16,723 bases of DNA from Bacillota bacterium (GCA_016302545.1 JAEDNK010000025.1:1-16723); one strand, 5' to 3'. Shown: positions 1-7,782, numbered from the stretch's first letter. The notes: generated by a model from the sequence alone, not told the origin. Translations and numbers: made by a program.

Positions 1-1
1 G

Positions 2-1123
2 CTGAAGGAGCGTTTTGTAAAAGCTCTGTGCAGTGAAATAGAGGATGCAGGCAGAAAATACGGCAAGGGTGCAAAGGCAGGAAAACAAAGGCAGGCGGAC
101 ACCGTGTATTTCGGAGGTGGAACTCCGAGCCTTCTTACGCCTGATGGAATGAGAGAAATCATGGAAGCGGTGCGAAAAAGTTTCGACATTGCGGAAAACC
201 CTGAATTTTCAATGGAATGCAATCCTGCCACGGCCTCGGTGGAAAAGCTGGCAGCTTACCGAAGCGCCGGGATAAACAGGCTGAGCATAGGAGCCCAGTC
301 CTTTGACGACGGGATTCTGAAGACTCTGGGAAGGCTCCACAACTCCGACGACACTGTCAGAACCGTGGAGGAAGCCCGCAAGGCAGGCTTTGACAACATC
401 AGCCTTGATCTGATGTTTGCAATCCCGGGGCAGACGGAAAAAATCTGGGAGGAAACTTTGCGGCGCGCCATGGAGCTTAAGCCTCAGCACATTTCCTTTT
501 ATAGCCTGGAATTTATGGAGGGGACGCCTTTCACACGGCGGCTTGAAAAAGGTATAATCAGAGAAACTGATGCAGAGGCTGACAGGCTGATGTATGAGGG
601 GGGACTTGAAATTCTCAGACAGTACGGTTTCATGCAATACGAGATTTCCAATGCAGCGGCAGGAGAGGAGTATATCTGCCGCCACAACATGAAATACTGG
701 GGCCTTGAGGAATATCTGGGCTTCGGGCCTTCCGCCCATTCCTACATAACAGGACCGGAAGGCAGAGGAATAAGGTTCAGCAATCCATGCAGCCTTGAAA
801 AATACATTAAGGCATGGGAAAACTCCGGCGAAGGCTTGACGAAGGCGGAGGCTTGGGGGGCGGCAGTTGCTTTCTGCGAAAACAGTTTGGCAGACGATGT
901 CAGCGAATACGTTTTCACCGGACTGAGAAAGAACCGAGGCATAGACCTTGAGGATTTCAAGGAGCGTTTCGGAGAGGGTCTCTGGGATTTTTACGATGAA
1001 AACGTCAGGCAGGAATTCCATGAGTATGTGCAGGGCGACTTTGCAGAAGAAACAGAAGGCTGCATAAGACTTACGGTAAAGGGAATGAACATTTCCAACC
1101 GTATTATGGCTTTGTTTGTATAA
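2..1123 (+). CDS. hemW: HemW-like radical SAM protein (heme chaperone, formerly HemN-like), 5'-truncated
   Basis: The frame is open from base 2, so the start lies outside the window; 373 residues are visible. HemW is a radical SAM protein that binds heme and is often annotated as oxygen-independent coproporphyrinogen III oxidase. Family landmarks seen in order are YFGGGTPSLL (visible residues about 36-45), ECNPATAS, GINRLSIGAQSF, SLDLMFAIPGQT, HISFYSLEFMEGTPF and the late HNMKYW...EYLGFGPSAHSY block. A C-terminal domain beginning near FTGLRKNRGI follows. The CxxxCxxC cluster motif would lie in the missing N-terminus, so it cannot be checked. Before GGGTPS there is a basic stretch (GRKYGKGAKAGKQRQ) that may be a lineage insertion. 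A HemN assignment is less likely because of the HemW-type C-terminus. glpK starts 13 nt downstream, so the two are probably cotranscribed. Confidence 0.9.
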   Translation: MKERFVKALCSEIEDAGRKYGKGAKAGKQRQADTVYFGGGTPSLLTPDGMREIMEAVRKSFDIAENPEFSMECNPATASVEKLAAYRSAGINRLSIGAQSFDDGILKTLGRLHNSDDTVRTVEEARKAGFDNISLDLMFAIPGQTEKIWEETLRRAMELKPQHISFYSLEFMEGTPFTRRLEKGIIRETDAEADRLMYEGGLEILRQYGFMQYEISNAAAGEEYICRHNMKYWGLEEYLGFGPSAHSYITGPEGRGIRFSNPCSLEKYIKAWENSGEGLTKAEAWGAAVAFCENSLADDVSEYVFTGLRKNRGIDLEDFKERFGEGLWDFYDENVRQEFHEYVQGDFAEETEGCIRLTVKGMNISNRIMALFV

Positions 1124-1136
1124 AGGAGGACGAGAT

Positions 1137-2630
1137 ATGAGCAAGTACATAATGGCTCTTGACCAGGGAACCACAAGCTCCCGCTGCATTATCTACGATA
1201 AAAAGGGCAACATGATGAGCGTGGCTCAGAAGGAGTTTACCCAGATTTACCCGAAGGCGGGCTGGGTGGAGCACGATGCCATGGAAATCTGGTCTACTCA
1301 GATGGGTGTGGCTCAGGAGGCTTTGCTGAAGATAAACTGCACCTATGAGGACATCGAGGCCATAGGCATTACCAACCAGCGGGAGACAACCGTAGTCTGG
1401 GACAAGGAGACGGGAATTCCCGTTTACAACGCCATAGTATGGCAGTGCAGGCGGACGGCTGAGTACTGCGACCGGCTGGCGGCTGCGGGATACGGCGACA
1501 TGATAAGGGAAAAGACAGGACTGCTTCTGGATGCTTATTTCAGCGGAACTAAGCTTAAATGGATACTTGATAACGTGGAAGGGGCCAGAGAAAAGGCAGA
1601 GGCAGGAAAGCTGCTTTTCGGAACCATTGAGACATGGCTAATCTGGAAGCTGACAGACGGAAAGGTTCATGTCACCGACTATTCCAACGCTTCCAGAACA
1701 ATGATGTTCAACATACACACCCTCGAATGGGATGATGAAATACTGAAGCTGCTCAATATTCCAAAATCCATGCTGCCGGAGCCTAAACCGTCCAGCTGTC
1801 TTTACGGAGAATCCAGTGACAATATTTTCGGCGGTCCAATTAAGATTGCGGGGGCCGCAGGAGATCAGCAGTCGGCCCTTTTCGGACAGACCTGCTTCAG
1901 AGAAGGAGAGGGCAAAAACACCTACGGCACAGGCTGCTTCCTCCTTATAAACACAGGAGAAAAGCCGGTGGTTTCCCACAACGGGCTTGTCACCACCATC
2001 GCCTGGGGACTTGACGGCAAGGTGAATTACGCCCTGGAGGGCTCAGTCTTTGTCTGCGGTGCGGCTATCCAGTGGCTCCGAGACGAGATAGATATTCTGG
2101 AAAACTCCCCTCAGTCTGAGGAAATGGCAAAGGCGGTTCCTGATGCAGGGGGGCTTTACGTGGTTCCGGCCTTTGTGGGGCTGGGAGCGCCTTACTGGGA
2201 CCCTTATGCAAGAGGTGCCGTCCTCGGAATTACCAGAGGGGCAAACAAGTACCATCTGGTGCGGGCAACTCTTGAATCTCTGGCTTACCAGACAAAAGAC
2301 CTTATCGACGCCATGATCGAAGACCTTGATGAATGTCTGATTTCATTGAAGGTGGACGGAGGAGCTTCCGCCAACGATTTTCTCATGCAATTCCAGGCGG
2401 ACATTCTGGGCTGCGAGGTGAAGCGCCCCGTGTGCATTGAAACCACCTCTCTGGGAGCGGCTTATCTTGCCGGTCTTGCTACAGGCTACTGGGAAAGCAA
2501 AGAGGACGTAATCAATAACTGGCAGGTGGAAAAGACCTTCACGCCGGACATGGACGAGGAAAAGAGAAGCGAGCTTCTGGCAGGCTGGAAAAAGGCCGTA
2601 AACTGTGTCAGAGGCTGGGCAAAACCATAG
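1137..2630 (+). CDS. glpK: Glycerol kinase
   Basis: This 497-residue protein matches the usual length of about 500. It phosphorylates glycerol with ATP to sn-glycerol 3-phosphate in the cytoplasm. FGGY-kinase motifs are complete: DQGTTSSR at residues 9-16, GITNQRETTVVWD, NAIVWQCRRT, the DYSNASRTMMFNI block, GAAGDQQSALFGQ, NTYGTGCF, VPAFVGLGAPYWDP and KVDGGASANDFLMQFQAD. The start is the ATG at 1137, with AAGGAGGA at 1123-1130, six bases upstream; an in-frame TTG at 1116 has no ribosome site and overlaps hemW. The loop before GAAGDQQ reads DNIFGGPIKIAG. As far as I recall, PTS-regulated Firmicute enzymes carry a phosphorylatable His in this loop (a YHFYG-like sequence), and it appears absent here. 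No glpF or glpD gene is adjacent. Confidence 0.97.
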   Translation: MSKYIMALDQGTTSSRCIIYDKKGNMMSVAQKEFTQIYPKAGWVEHDAMEIWSTQMGVAQEALLKINCTYEDIEAIGITNQRETTVVWDKETGIPVYNAIVWQCRRTAEYCDRLAAAGYGDMIREKTGLLLDAYFSGTKLKWILDNVEGAREKAEAGKLLFGTIETWLIWKLTDGKVHVTDYSNASRTMMFNIHTLEWDDEILKLLNIPKSMLPEPKPSSCLYGESSDNIFGGPIKIAGAAGDQQSALFGQTCFREGEGKNTYGTGCFLLINTGEKPVVSHNGLVTTIAWGLDGKVNYALEGSVFVCGAAIQWLRDEIDILENSPQSEEMAKAVPDAGGLYVVPAFVGLGAPYWDPYARGAVLGITRGANKYHLVRATLESLAYQTKDLIDAMIEDLDECLISLKVDGGASANDFLMQFQADILGCEVKRPVCIETTSLGAAYLAGLATGYWESKEDVINNWQVEKTFTPDMDEEKRSELLAGWKKAVNCVRGWAKP

Positions 2631-2666
2631 AGTTGTTGCCAAACCATAGCGAAACTATAGCAAAAC
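2621..2666 (+). repeat. Short degenerate tandem CATAG repeats after glpK
   Basis: Three copies of a motif like CAAAACYATAG occur at the glpK stop codon and in the following spacer (AAACCATAG, AAACCATAG, GAAACTATAG). The copies are short and imperfect. No function is implied. Confidence 0.4.
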
Positions 2667-2685
2667 TAACAAGGAGAACTGATTG

Positions 2686-3864
2686 ATGGGAGAAATTAAA
2701 CAAAGAGACTATATGTTTGACACTTTCAGAGGGCTGCTTATGTGGACGATTCCAATATCCCACTTTACGCGGGTTGCGGGACATTTTTCACAAGCCTCCC
2801 TCAGCGGCATCATTTACATAACAATAAATGTATTTGTAATGCAGGCCTTCGTGTTTCTGTCGGGGTACTTTTCAAAAAAGCCTGACAGGTCCAAGGAAAC
2901 CTCTTTCCACACCTTTATGTGGCCTTACCTGCTGGGAATACCTTTCTTTTACTGTGTGAGGTATATAATATGGGGAAACGCCAACTGGAATCTGGACGTG
3001 CCGCCTTTTGCCCTGTGGTACCTGTGGGCCCTGTTCTTTTACAGATATTTTACAAAGGAATGGATGAAGATTCCGTATATTCTGGAGCTGAGCATTCTGG
3101 TATACCTGCTGGCGGGTCAGATGCCGTTTCTTTCGGATAAGTTCGGTCTGGGAAGAATGGTTTCATATTTTCCGTTTTTCGTAATGGCCTTTTACTGCAC
3201 GGGAGACCAGCTCAAAAAGCTTCAGTGTCTCAAGAAATGGCACTGCTGGGTTCTTGGAGCGATCCTCATGGGAGCCTCATGTGTGCTTGCTTTCTGTGTT
3301 CCTCAGCTTCCGGTGGGCTTCTACCTTCTGAAGAGTCCTGCCTGCGAGCTGGGCATAACCTGGTACTGGGACATTATCGGTCGTGCCATTATTTTGGCTT
3401 TGGCATGGGGCTGGATTATTCTCATGGTAAACATTCTGCCGAGCAAGATGAACTATGTGGCTTATGTGGGCATGAATACCATGCCGGTGTATATTTTCCA
3501 CCTTATCGTAAGGTATCTGGTAAAAAAATACACCATCTTCTTCGGTGTGCTGCCGGAAAACTGGGTGGTGTACTACGTGATGATATTTGCCCTGGCGGGG
3601 CTGTGCGTTTTCGTATTCAGTTCAAAGCCTGTGGTTAAGATGTACGATTTTGTGGTTGAGGGTCTGTGGAAGGTATTCCTGTGGCTTCTTGACCGCTGTG
3701 TGGATTTGCTGGGACTGGTGCATAAGCCGGTTGCGGCGCTGACTCAGGCGGTGCTTGAGGGCATCGGCGGTATAGGCAGCGCGGGTAGCAGTGACGGTAT
3801 TGGTGAGGGCTGCGGTGACGGTACGACGGCGTCAGCTGAAGCGGAAAAAAAAGATGCTATTTAA
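2686..3864 (+). CDS. Acyltransferase-3 family integral membrane protein
   Basis: This 392-residue polytopic protein of the acyltransferase 3 (OafA/fucose 4-O-acetylase-like) superfamily typically O-acylates cell-envelope sugars or glycopolymers. The N-terminus RDYMFDTFRG followed by SH at residues 25-26 fits the family signature, with H26 as the likely essential His. About ten hydrophobic segments follow, with the characteristic PPFALWYLWALFFYRYF stretch. The start is the ATG at 2686, with AAGGAG at 2671-2676; a TTG immediately before it is not preferred. The last 40 or so residues form an unusual Gly/Ser/Ala-rich, acidic tail (GIGGIGSAGSSDGIGEG...) encoded by repetitive GGY-type codons. It follows glpK by 55 nt with no terminator seen. 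Its 3' end overlaps the convergent MerR gene by 8 bp. The substrate is unknown. Confidence 0.8.
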   Translation: MGEIKQRDYMFDTFRGLLMWTIPISHFTRVAGHFSQASLSGIIYITINVFVMQAFVFLSGYFSKKPDRSKETSFHTFMWPYLLGIPFFYCVRYIIWGNANWNLDVPPFALWYLWALFFYRYFTKEWMKIPYILELSILVYLLAGQMPFLSDKFGLGRMVSYFPFFVMAFYCTGDQLKKLQCLKKWHCWVLGAILMGASCVLAFCVPQLPVGFYLLKSPACELGITWYWDIIGRAIILALAWGWIILMVNILPSKMNYVAYVGMNTMPVYIFHLIVRYLVKKYTIFFGVLPENWVVYYVMIFALAGLCVFVFSSKPVVKMYDFVVEGLWKVFLWLLDRCVDLLGLVHKPVAALTQAVLEGIGGIGSAGSSDGIGEGCGDGTTASAEAEKKDAI

Positions 3865-4684
3865 CTTTGATGGACAGCTTCACAAGATAGTTGTAGTAGC
3901 CCTCTGTTGACAGGTCATCGAGGATTACATCTTCGTAGAATCTGTCGCCGAGAGTCAGATTGTGAGCCTCGGCATATTCCATGAGCTTCAGACAGTTTGC
4001 GTGTATGTTGGCGTACCCGTGATTGTCGTATATAGCAAGAAAATTACCGCCCTGATCGAGTACGGCTCCGGCGTATCCCGCCGCTGTCAGCTCCTCAGGG
4101 CGTACCGCTGTGTAGAACTGGGCGTACTTATAGCCTGTTTCCGTTATCGAGCTGCGGGGAATTACGGCGCCTATGGGATATGAGCTTTTAAGTCCCATTC
4201 TTTGGCAGAAGGCAAAGTGATCTCCTACTGCCTCCGTCACGGCCTTTTCGTCATCGGCGCCCTTGTAGTCGGTGGTCACAAGATACTCGTCGTAGTCATT
4301 GGTAAATATAACTTCACCTATGGGAGCATTAATGCCCTCTCGGGTGATTTTTATTTTATTTTCGATGCAGTTTCTGGCCCAGTTCAGATAGTCGATTTTC
4401 TCGTCAATCTGTGTGCATTTTGATTCCAGGAGGGTGATAAGGCTCTCAGGGGAGCGGTGGTCCATGTGGTTCTTTATTTCGTCGATATGTACATCAAGCT
4501 CCCGCAGCATCAGGATTACAGCAAAGGTTTCAAGCTGGGTGAAGGAATAGTAGCGGTAGCCATTTTCGTTGATGATGTCCGGCTTGAAAATGCCGCAGTG
4601 GTCGTAGTGGAAAAGCGTCTGCTTCTTTATTCCGAATATTCTGGCGAACTCGCCTGTTGTGAAGTATTTTCTGTTCTTTTTCAT
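3857..4684 (-). CDS. MerR-family transcriptional regulator with GyrI-like effector domain (BmrR/BltR type)
   Basis: From the ATG at 4684 the protein is 275 residues, close to BmrR (278). The N-terminal winged HTH starts YFTTGEFARIFGIKKQTLFHYD (residues 7-28), with the wing at ENGYRYYS, followed by the dimerisation helix (about 75-120). The C-terminal half (FTNDYDEYLVTTDYKG ... YPIGAVIPRSS ... YAQFYTAVRPEE ... YEDVILDD) looks like a GyrI-like small-molecule binding domain. Such proteins bind hydrophobic or cationic drugs and activate efflux genes by untwisting long-spacer promoters. AAGGAGG lies at 4698-4704 (minus), a rather long 13 bases from the ATG. The frame runs on upstream to 4915, but that part is AT-rich repeat DNA and unlike protein. 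No efflux pump is adjacent, so the target is unknown. Confidence 0.88.
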   Translation of the reverse strand: MKKNRKYFTTGEFARIFGIKKQTLFHYDHCGIFKPDIINENGYRYYSFTQLETFAVILMLRELDVHIDEIKNHMDHRSPESLITLLESKCTQIDEKIDYLNWARNCIENKIKITREGINAPIGEVIFTNDYDEYLVTTDYKGADDEKAVTEAVGDHFAFCQRMGLKSSYPIGAVIPRSSITETGYKYAQFYTAVRPEELTAAGYAGAVLDQGGNFLAIYDNHGYANIHANCLKLMEYAEAHNLTLGDRFYEDVILDDLSTEGYYNYLVKLSIKVK

Positions 4685-4798
4685 TTTGGTCTGAAGTCCT
4701 CCTTGACTTGTCCGGATTGTCTGACGGCTGCTGTCTATGATGATTTTACCATAGATGGGGTTGAGGTGGATGAGTTTTTTGAAGATTTTCTTTTCTAG

Positions 4799-4866
4799 GT
4801 AAATTTTTTTCTTCTTTAGCTGATTTTTTTTCTTTTTGCAAAGAAAAATGGCGAAAAGGAAAATTT
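4799..4866. repeat. Direct repeat copy 1 with internal A/T hairpin
   Basis: This copy is matched at 4953-5020 with an offset of 154 bp. The shared core CTTCTTTAGCTGATTTTTTT continues into TTTTCTTT-TTGC-AAAGAAAA, which is a perfect 8-bp inverted repeat. Copies differ by a few substitutions near each end. The offset is not a multiple of three, so the repeat is not maintained as a coding repeat. Confidence 0.8.
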
Positions 4867-4952
4867 TATGTCGGAATTGCAACCTCGGAGCAGAGAAAAC
4901 AATAATAATAGCCATTTATGGAATAGAAATGACCATGGCGAATACAGAAAAT

Positions 4953-5020
4953 GTAAATTATTTTCTTCTTTAGCTGATTTTTTTTCTTTTTGCAAAGAAA
5001 ATGGGCAAAAAGGAAAATTT
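4953..5020. repeat. Direct repeat copy 2 with internal A/T hairpin
   Basis: This is the second copy of the repeat at 4799-4866, with the same TTTTCTTT-TTGC-AAAGAAAA inverted repeat. A shorter echo of its end (AAAAGGAAAATTTT) recurs at about 5081-5094. It does not match any mobile-element end that I recognise. Confidence 0.8.
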
Positions 5021-5096
5021 CCAAGGAAAACAAGCAGAGGAAAGGAAAACAGACTGAGCAGATGTGAAAATGTAATACATAAAAGGAAAATTTTGC

Positions 5097-5125
5097 TTGA
5101 AAAGTATTTGGGAATGTTATACAAT
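5097..5125 (+). promoter_or_regulatory. Sigma-A promoter for the nuclease-like gene
   Basis: The -35 TTGAAA (5097-5102) and the -10 TACAAT (5120-5125) are separated by 17 bp, five of six matches each. Transcription would start near 5132, leaving a leader of about 36 nt before the ATG at 5168. Confidence 0.65.
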
Positions 5126-5167
5126 AATGATAAATAATTTAATATTAATATAAAAAAAGGGGGCAAA

Positions 5168-5869
5168 ATGATTTTCAAGGAGGAAATAGAGGCACAGTTA
5201 AGAGCCCACATCAGAATCAGGGAACAAATAAGGAAAGCACTAGAGGGCATGCCTGATGGTAATATGCTCAGGAAACGTTCAGGCGGGCGGATTTATTATT
5301 ATATTTCACTCAACGGTAAACGGATAAGCCTGAACCATGATCCGGAGACGCGGGAAATGTACCTTTTAAAAGAAGAACTTGTGCGGAAGCTGCGCGCGGT
5401 GGAAAAAGATATCACTCTGCTGGAAAAGACGGCAAAAGAGTATATACCGGTCTATCCGGAAGGTGAACAGTGGGCAGCAATGACTCCGGGACAAAATAAA
5501 TATAAGTGGGAAGAGTGCAAACATTTATATAAGGGTGTATACTACAGGTCCAAATCAGAGGCTGTTATCGCCATGCTTCTGGAATCTCACGGAATCGAGT
5601 TTAAATATGAGGTGAGGATTGAAGTGGGCGGCAGGGCAGTTTATCCCGATTTTGTGATAAGGCGAAAGCGTGACGGCAAGATTATTTTGTGGGAGCATTT
5701 CGGAATGATACATGACGAGGAGTACCAGCAGGGGATGTTCAGAAAATTGATTGCATATCATGAGGCGGGGTACAACATCTGGGACAACCTTATAGTAAGC
5801 TTTGACAGCGAAAACGGGAGCATCGATATTGACAGCATAGAAAAGATGATTACATTGTATTTGTTATAA
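5168..5869 (+). CDS. Hypothetical protein with PD-(D/E)XK nuclease-like C-terminal half
   Basis: This 233-residue protein has no family name I can give with certainty. The N-terminal half is charged and helical, with likely coiled coil at about 4-27 and 64-91, separated by GGRIYYYISLNGKRISL. The C-terminal half carries KSE (residues 129-131), HGIEFKYEVRI, YPDF (159-162) and WEHFG (175-179). This spacing resembles a PD-(D/E)XK nuclease core, with E131, D161 and E176 as candidate metal ligands and the usual lysine replaced by the His/Phe of WEHFG. The start is the ATG at 5168, behind an AAAGGGGG ribosome site. It has its own promoter and sits alone between a regulator and prmA, with no methyltransferase or helicase partner. 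The fold call is inference from motifs. Confidence 0.7.
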   Translation: MIFKEEIEAQLRAHIRIREQIRKALEGMPDGNMLRKRSGGRIYYYISLNGKRISLNHDPETREMYLLKEELVRKLRAVEKDITLLEKTAKEYIPVYPEGEQWAAMTPGQNKYKWEECKHLYKGVYYRSKSEAVIAMLLESHGIEFKYEVRIEVGGRAVYPDFVIRRKRDGKIILWEHFGMIHDEEYQQGMFRKLIAYHEAGYNIWDNLIVSFDSENGSIDIDSIEKMITLYLL

Positions 5870-5883
5870 TTTTTTGGTACAAT
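5855..5883 (+). promoter_or_regulatory. Possible sigma-A promoter for prmA-rsmE
   Basis: TTGTAT (5855-5860) and TACAAT (5878-5883) are 17 bp apart, and ATG 5912 follows about 22 nt after a start site near 5890. The -10 is good but the -35 is weak (three of six matches). The -35 lies in the last codons of the preceding gene. Confidence 0.5.
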
Positions 5884-5911
5884 ATTCATACAGGAAAGCG
5901 AGGAAAACAAG

Positions 5912-6877
5912 ATGAAATATATTCAGATAGAAATAAAGACCAGTCGGGCAGGGATAGAACCTTTGCTGGCGGCTTTGCTGGAGGTGGGAATCACCGATGC
6001 GGTGGTGGAGGACCCGGCTGATATCGATGACCTCCTGAACAAGGAAAATGAGTACGACTGGGACTATGTGGATGAGAGTGTTTTGTCACTCAGAGACAAG
6101 GAGCCGCAGGTGACAGTATATATGAACGATGACGATGAGGGAAGGGCTGCTGCGGAAAATATCCGCCATGCAGTGGACGGTTTGAAGAGTGCAGCGGCTT
6201 CCGGGATTTTTGGAGCTGAGAGCGACTTCGGACCCATGGATGTGGAGGTGTCCATATGTGACGACAGCGGCTGGAAAGATAAATGGAAGGAATACTTCAA
6301 GCCGGCAAAGGTGGGCAAGACCATAGTTGTCAAGCCTACATGGGAGAACTATGAAGCTCAGCCGGGAGAAAAGGTTCTGGAAATCGACCCGGGAATGGCC
6401 TTCGGAACGGGAACTCACGAGACCACTTCATTGTGCATCAAACTCATGGAAGACTATATGAAGCCGTCAGACAGGGTGCTTGATGTAGGCTGCGGCTCGG
6501 GAATTCTGTCCATTGCGGGAGCTTTGCTGGGCGCCGGTGATGTGCTTGGAATTGAAATTGACCCTGTTGCCGTTGAGATATCACGAGAAAACATTGCACT
6601 GAACCATGTGGAAAACACAGTCCGCGCTCAGTACGGAGACCTGACGAAGGGCGTTGACTTTAAGGCCAATGTAGTGGTGGCCAATCTGATGGCAGACCTT
6701 GTAATAATGCTGAGCCGCGATGTGGCAAACCATCTGCTGCCGGAAGGAATATATATATCCTCGGGAATTCTGGAGGAAAAGGTGGTAACGGTGGTGGACG
6801 CTATGAGGACATTGGGCTTCAGAATACTGGAAGTGCGTCAGGACGGCATGTGGTACGCAGTAGTGGCTGCCCTTTAG
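5912..6877 (+). CDS. prmA: Ribosomal protein L11 methyltransferase
   Basis: The 321-residue length is typical of PrmA, which trimethylates ribosomal protein L11 using S-adenosylmethionine. The N-terminal L11-binding part begins MKYIQIEIKTSRAGIEPL. The linker contains GWKDKWKEYFKP, and the diagnostic GMAFGTGTHETT block sits at residues 161-172. The SAM-binding motif VLDVGCGSG is at 189-197, followed by GIEIDPVAVEISREN and a NLMADL catalytic-loop motif. GAGGA at 5900-5904 is a suitable ribosome site for the ATG at 5912. rsmE follows after 37 nt. The prmA-rsmE pair is a common Firmicute arrangement, often behind dnaJ, which is not present here. Confidence 0.96.
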   Translation: MKYIQIEIKTSRAGIEPLLAALLEVGITDAVVEDPADIDDLLNKENEYDWDYVDESVLSLRDKEPQVTVYMNDDDEGRAAAENIRHAVDGLKSAAASGIFGAESDFGPMDVEVSICDDSGWKDKWKEYFKPAKVGKTIVVKPTWENYEAQPGEKVLEIDPGMAFGTGTHETTSLCIKLMEDYMKPSDRVLDVGCGSGILSIAGALLGAGDVLGIEIDPVAVEISRENIALNHVENTVRAQYGDLTKGVDFKANVVVANLMADLVIMLSRDVANHLLPEGIYISSGILEEKVVTVVDAMRTLGFRILEVRQDGMWYAVVAAL

Positions 6878-6914
6878 CCGCAGTGCCTTGCAGTGCTTTA
6901 GGAAAGGAAATAAT

Positions 6915-7736
6915 ATGAGCAAATTTTTCGTGGACCCGTCGGCAGTTTGCGGGGCCCATATATATATGGAAAACAAAGACGACCTTCACCATCTGCGCAA
7001 GGTGCTCCGCGGGCGGCCGGGCATGGAGATTGACATATCCGACGGCGACTGCTGGGAGTACAAAACCCTTCTGGAGGAGCTGACGGAGGACTGTGCAACT
7101 CTCAGAATTCTGGATAAGCAGAAATTCGCCACAGAGCCTGCCACAAGGGTGACTCTCTTTCAGGGGGTGCCCAAGGCTTCCAAGATGGAAACGGTAATTC
7201 AGAAAACAGTGGAGATGGGCGTAGATACCATCGTGCCGGTGTTTATGGAAAGAACGGTCGTGGTGGAAAAAGGAAATTTCGGAAAGAAACTTGATCGATG
7301 GAACAAAATTGCGGCCGAGGCTGTCAAGCAGTGCAAGCGGGGTATTATTCCACACGTAACGGAAAGCTGTGATTTTGGCGGAATGCTTGCCCAATTGTCA
7401 GACTACGATTTGATCATATGCCCATACGAAAACGAGGATGGACTTACGATAAAGGACTTTTTGCGCGGCACACCGGCGTCGGATGGCCCCGGCGCCGGCG
7501 CAGGTTCGTCAGGCGCAGGTCCTGCGCCGGCCCGCCCTCAGGCCCTCTCCCAAGCCCAAGCCCAAGCCCGCCGCATAGCCCTGATTATCGGGCCTGAGGG
7601 CGGCTTCAGCCACGACGAGATAGAAGGGCTGAAGGCCGCCGGGGCCGCCACGGTGACGCTGGGAAAGACAATCCTGAGGACGGAGACAGCCGGACTTGTG
7701 GCCCTTGCCATGATAATGTACGAGCTGGAGCTGTGA
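6915..7736 (+). CDS. rsmE: 16S rRNA (uracil-1498-N3)-methyltransferase with low-complexity insertion
   Basis: This 273-residue SPOUT-class methyltransferase methylates U1498 of 16S rRNA. The N-terminal PUA-like domain contains HHLRKVLRGRPG. The family landmarks VTLFQGVPKASKMETVIQK, EMGVDTIVPVFMERTVV, RWNKIAAEAVKQCKRG, IGPEGGFS (225-232) and LGKTILRTETAGLVAL make the SAM-binding knot. The start is the ATG at 6915 behind AGGAAAGGA; an upstream in-frame TTG at 6888 has no ribosome site. Residues about 185-220, just before the IGPEGG strand, are a Gly/Ala/Pro/Gln-rich insertion (GPGAGAGSSGAGPAPARPQ, then QAQAQAR) where I would expect only a short linker. All catalytic motifs outside it look intact. 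The second gene of prmA-rsmE, it ends at the terminator at 7783-7806. Confidence 0.95.
   Translation: MSKFFVDPSAVCGAHIYMENKDDLHHLRKVLRGRPGMEIDISDGDCWEYKTLLEELTEDCATLRILDKQKFATEPATRVTLFQGVPKASKMETVIQKTVEMGVDTIVPVFMERTVVVEKGNFGKKLDRWNKIAAEAVKQCKRGIIPHVTESCDFGGMLAQLSDYDLIICPYENEDGLTIKDFLRGTPASDGPGAGAGSSGAGPAPARPQALSQAQAQARRIALIIGPEGGFSHDEIEGLKAAGAATVTLGKTILRTETAGLVALAMIMYELEL
7467..7574 (+). repeat. GC-rich low-complexity insertion inside rsmE
   Basis: The stretch contains an inverted repeat CCGGCGCAGG (7495-7504) / CCTGCGCCGG (7521-7530), the near-perfect palindrome GGCGCAGGTCCTGCGCC (7512-7528), and a tandem AAGCCC hexamer (about 7552-7569). It stays in frame and encodes Ala, Gly, Pro and Gln. 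It is more GC-rich than the rest of the gene. Confidence 0.75.
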
Positions 7737-7782
7737 CATAAAAAATCGCGAAAAAACCGCCCCAAAAACCGCCGCTCAAAAA

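Larger units (their letters stand above)
4685..5167. other. AT-rich intergenic region between merR and the nuclease-like gene
   Basis: This 483-bp gap has no convincing gene. It holds the merR leader (minus strand), a 68-bp diverged direct repeat (4799-4866 and 4953-5020), and a sigma-A promoter for the downstream gene (5097-5125). Its base composition is visibly more AT-rich than the flanking genes. An 89-codon frame on the plus strand (4868-5137) was considered and rejected. Confidence 0.7.

Noticed and set aside
209..1189. 326-codon minus-strand frame opposite hemW
   Set aside because: It is antisense to a clear hemW and glpK start, has no recognisable motif, and is explained by the codon bias of the real gene.
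4685..4915. N-terminal extension of the MerR-family protein
   Set aside because: The extra 77 residues are Lys/Ile/Phe-rich and come from repeat DNA. The HTH start at 4684 has AAGGAGG and matches the BmrR length.
4868..5137. 89-codon plus-strand frame with an AAAAGGA ribosome-like site before its ATG
   Set aside because: It runs through repeat copy 2 and contains the downstream gene's promoter near its end. Its composition simply follows the AT-rich DNA, and the repeat spacing does not preserve a frame.
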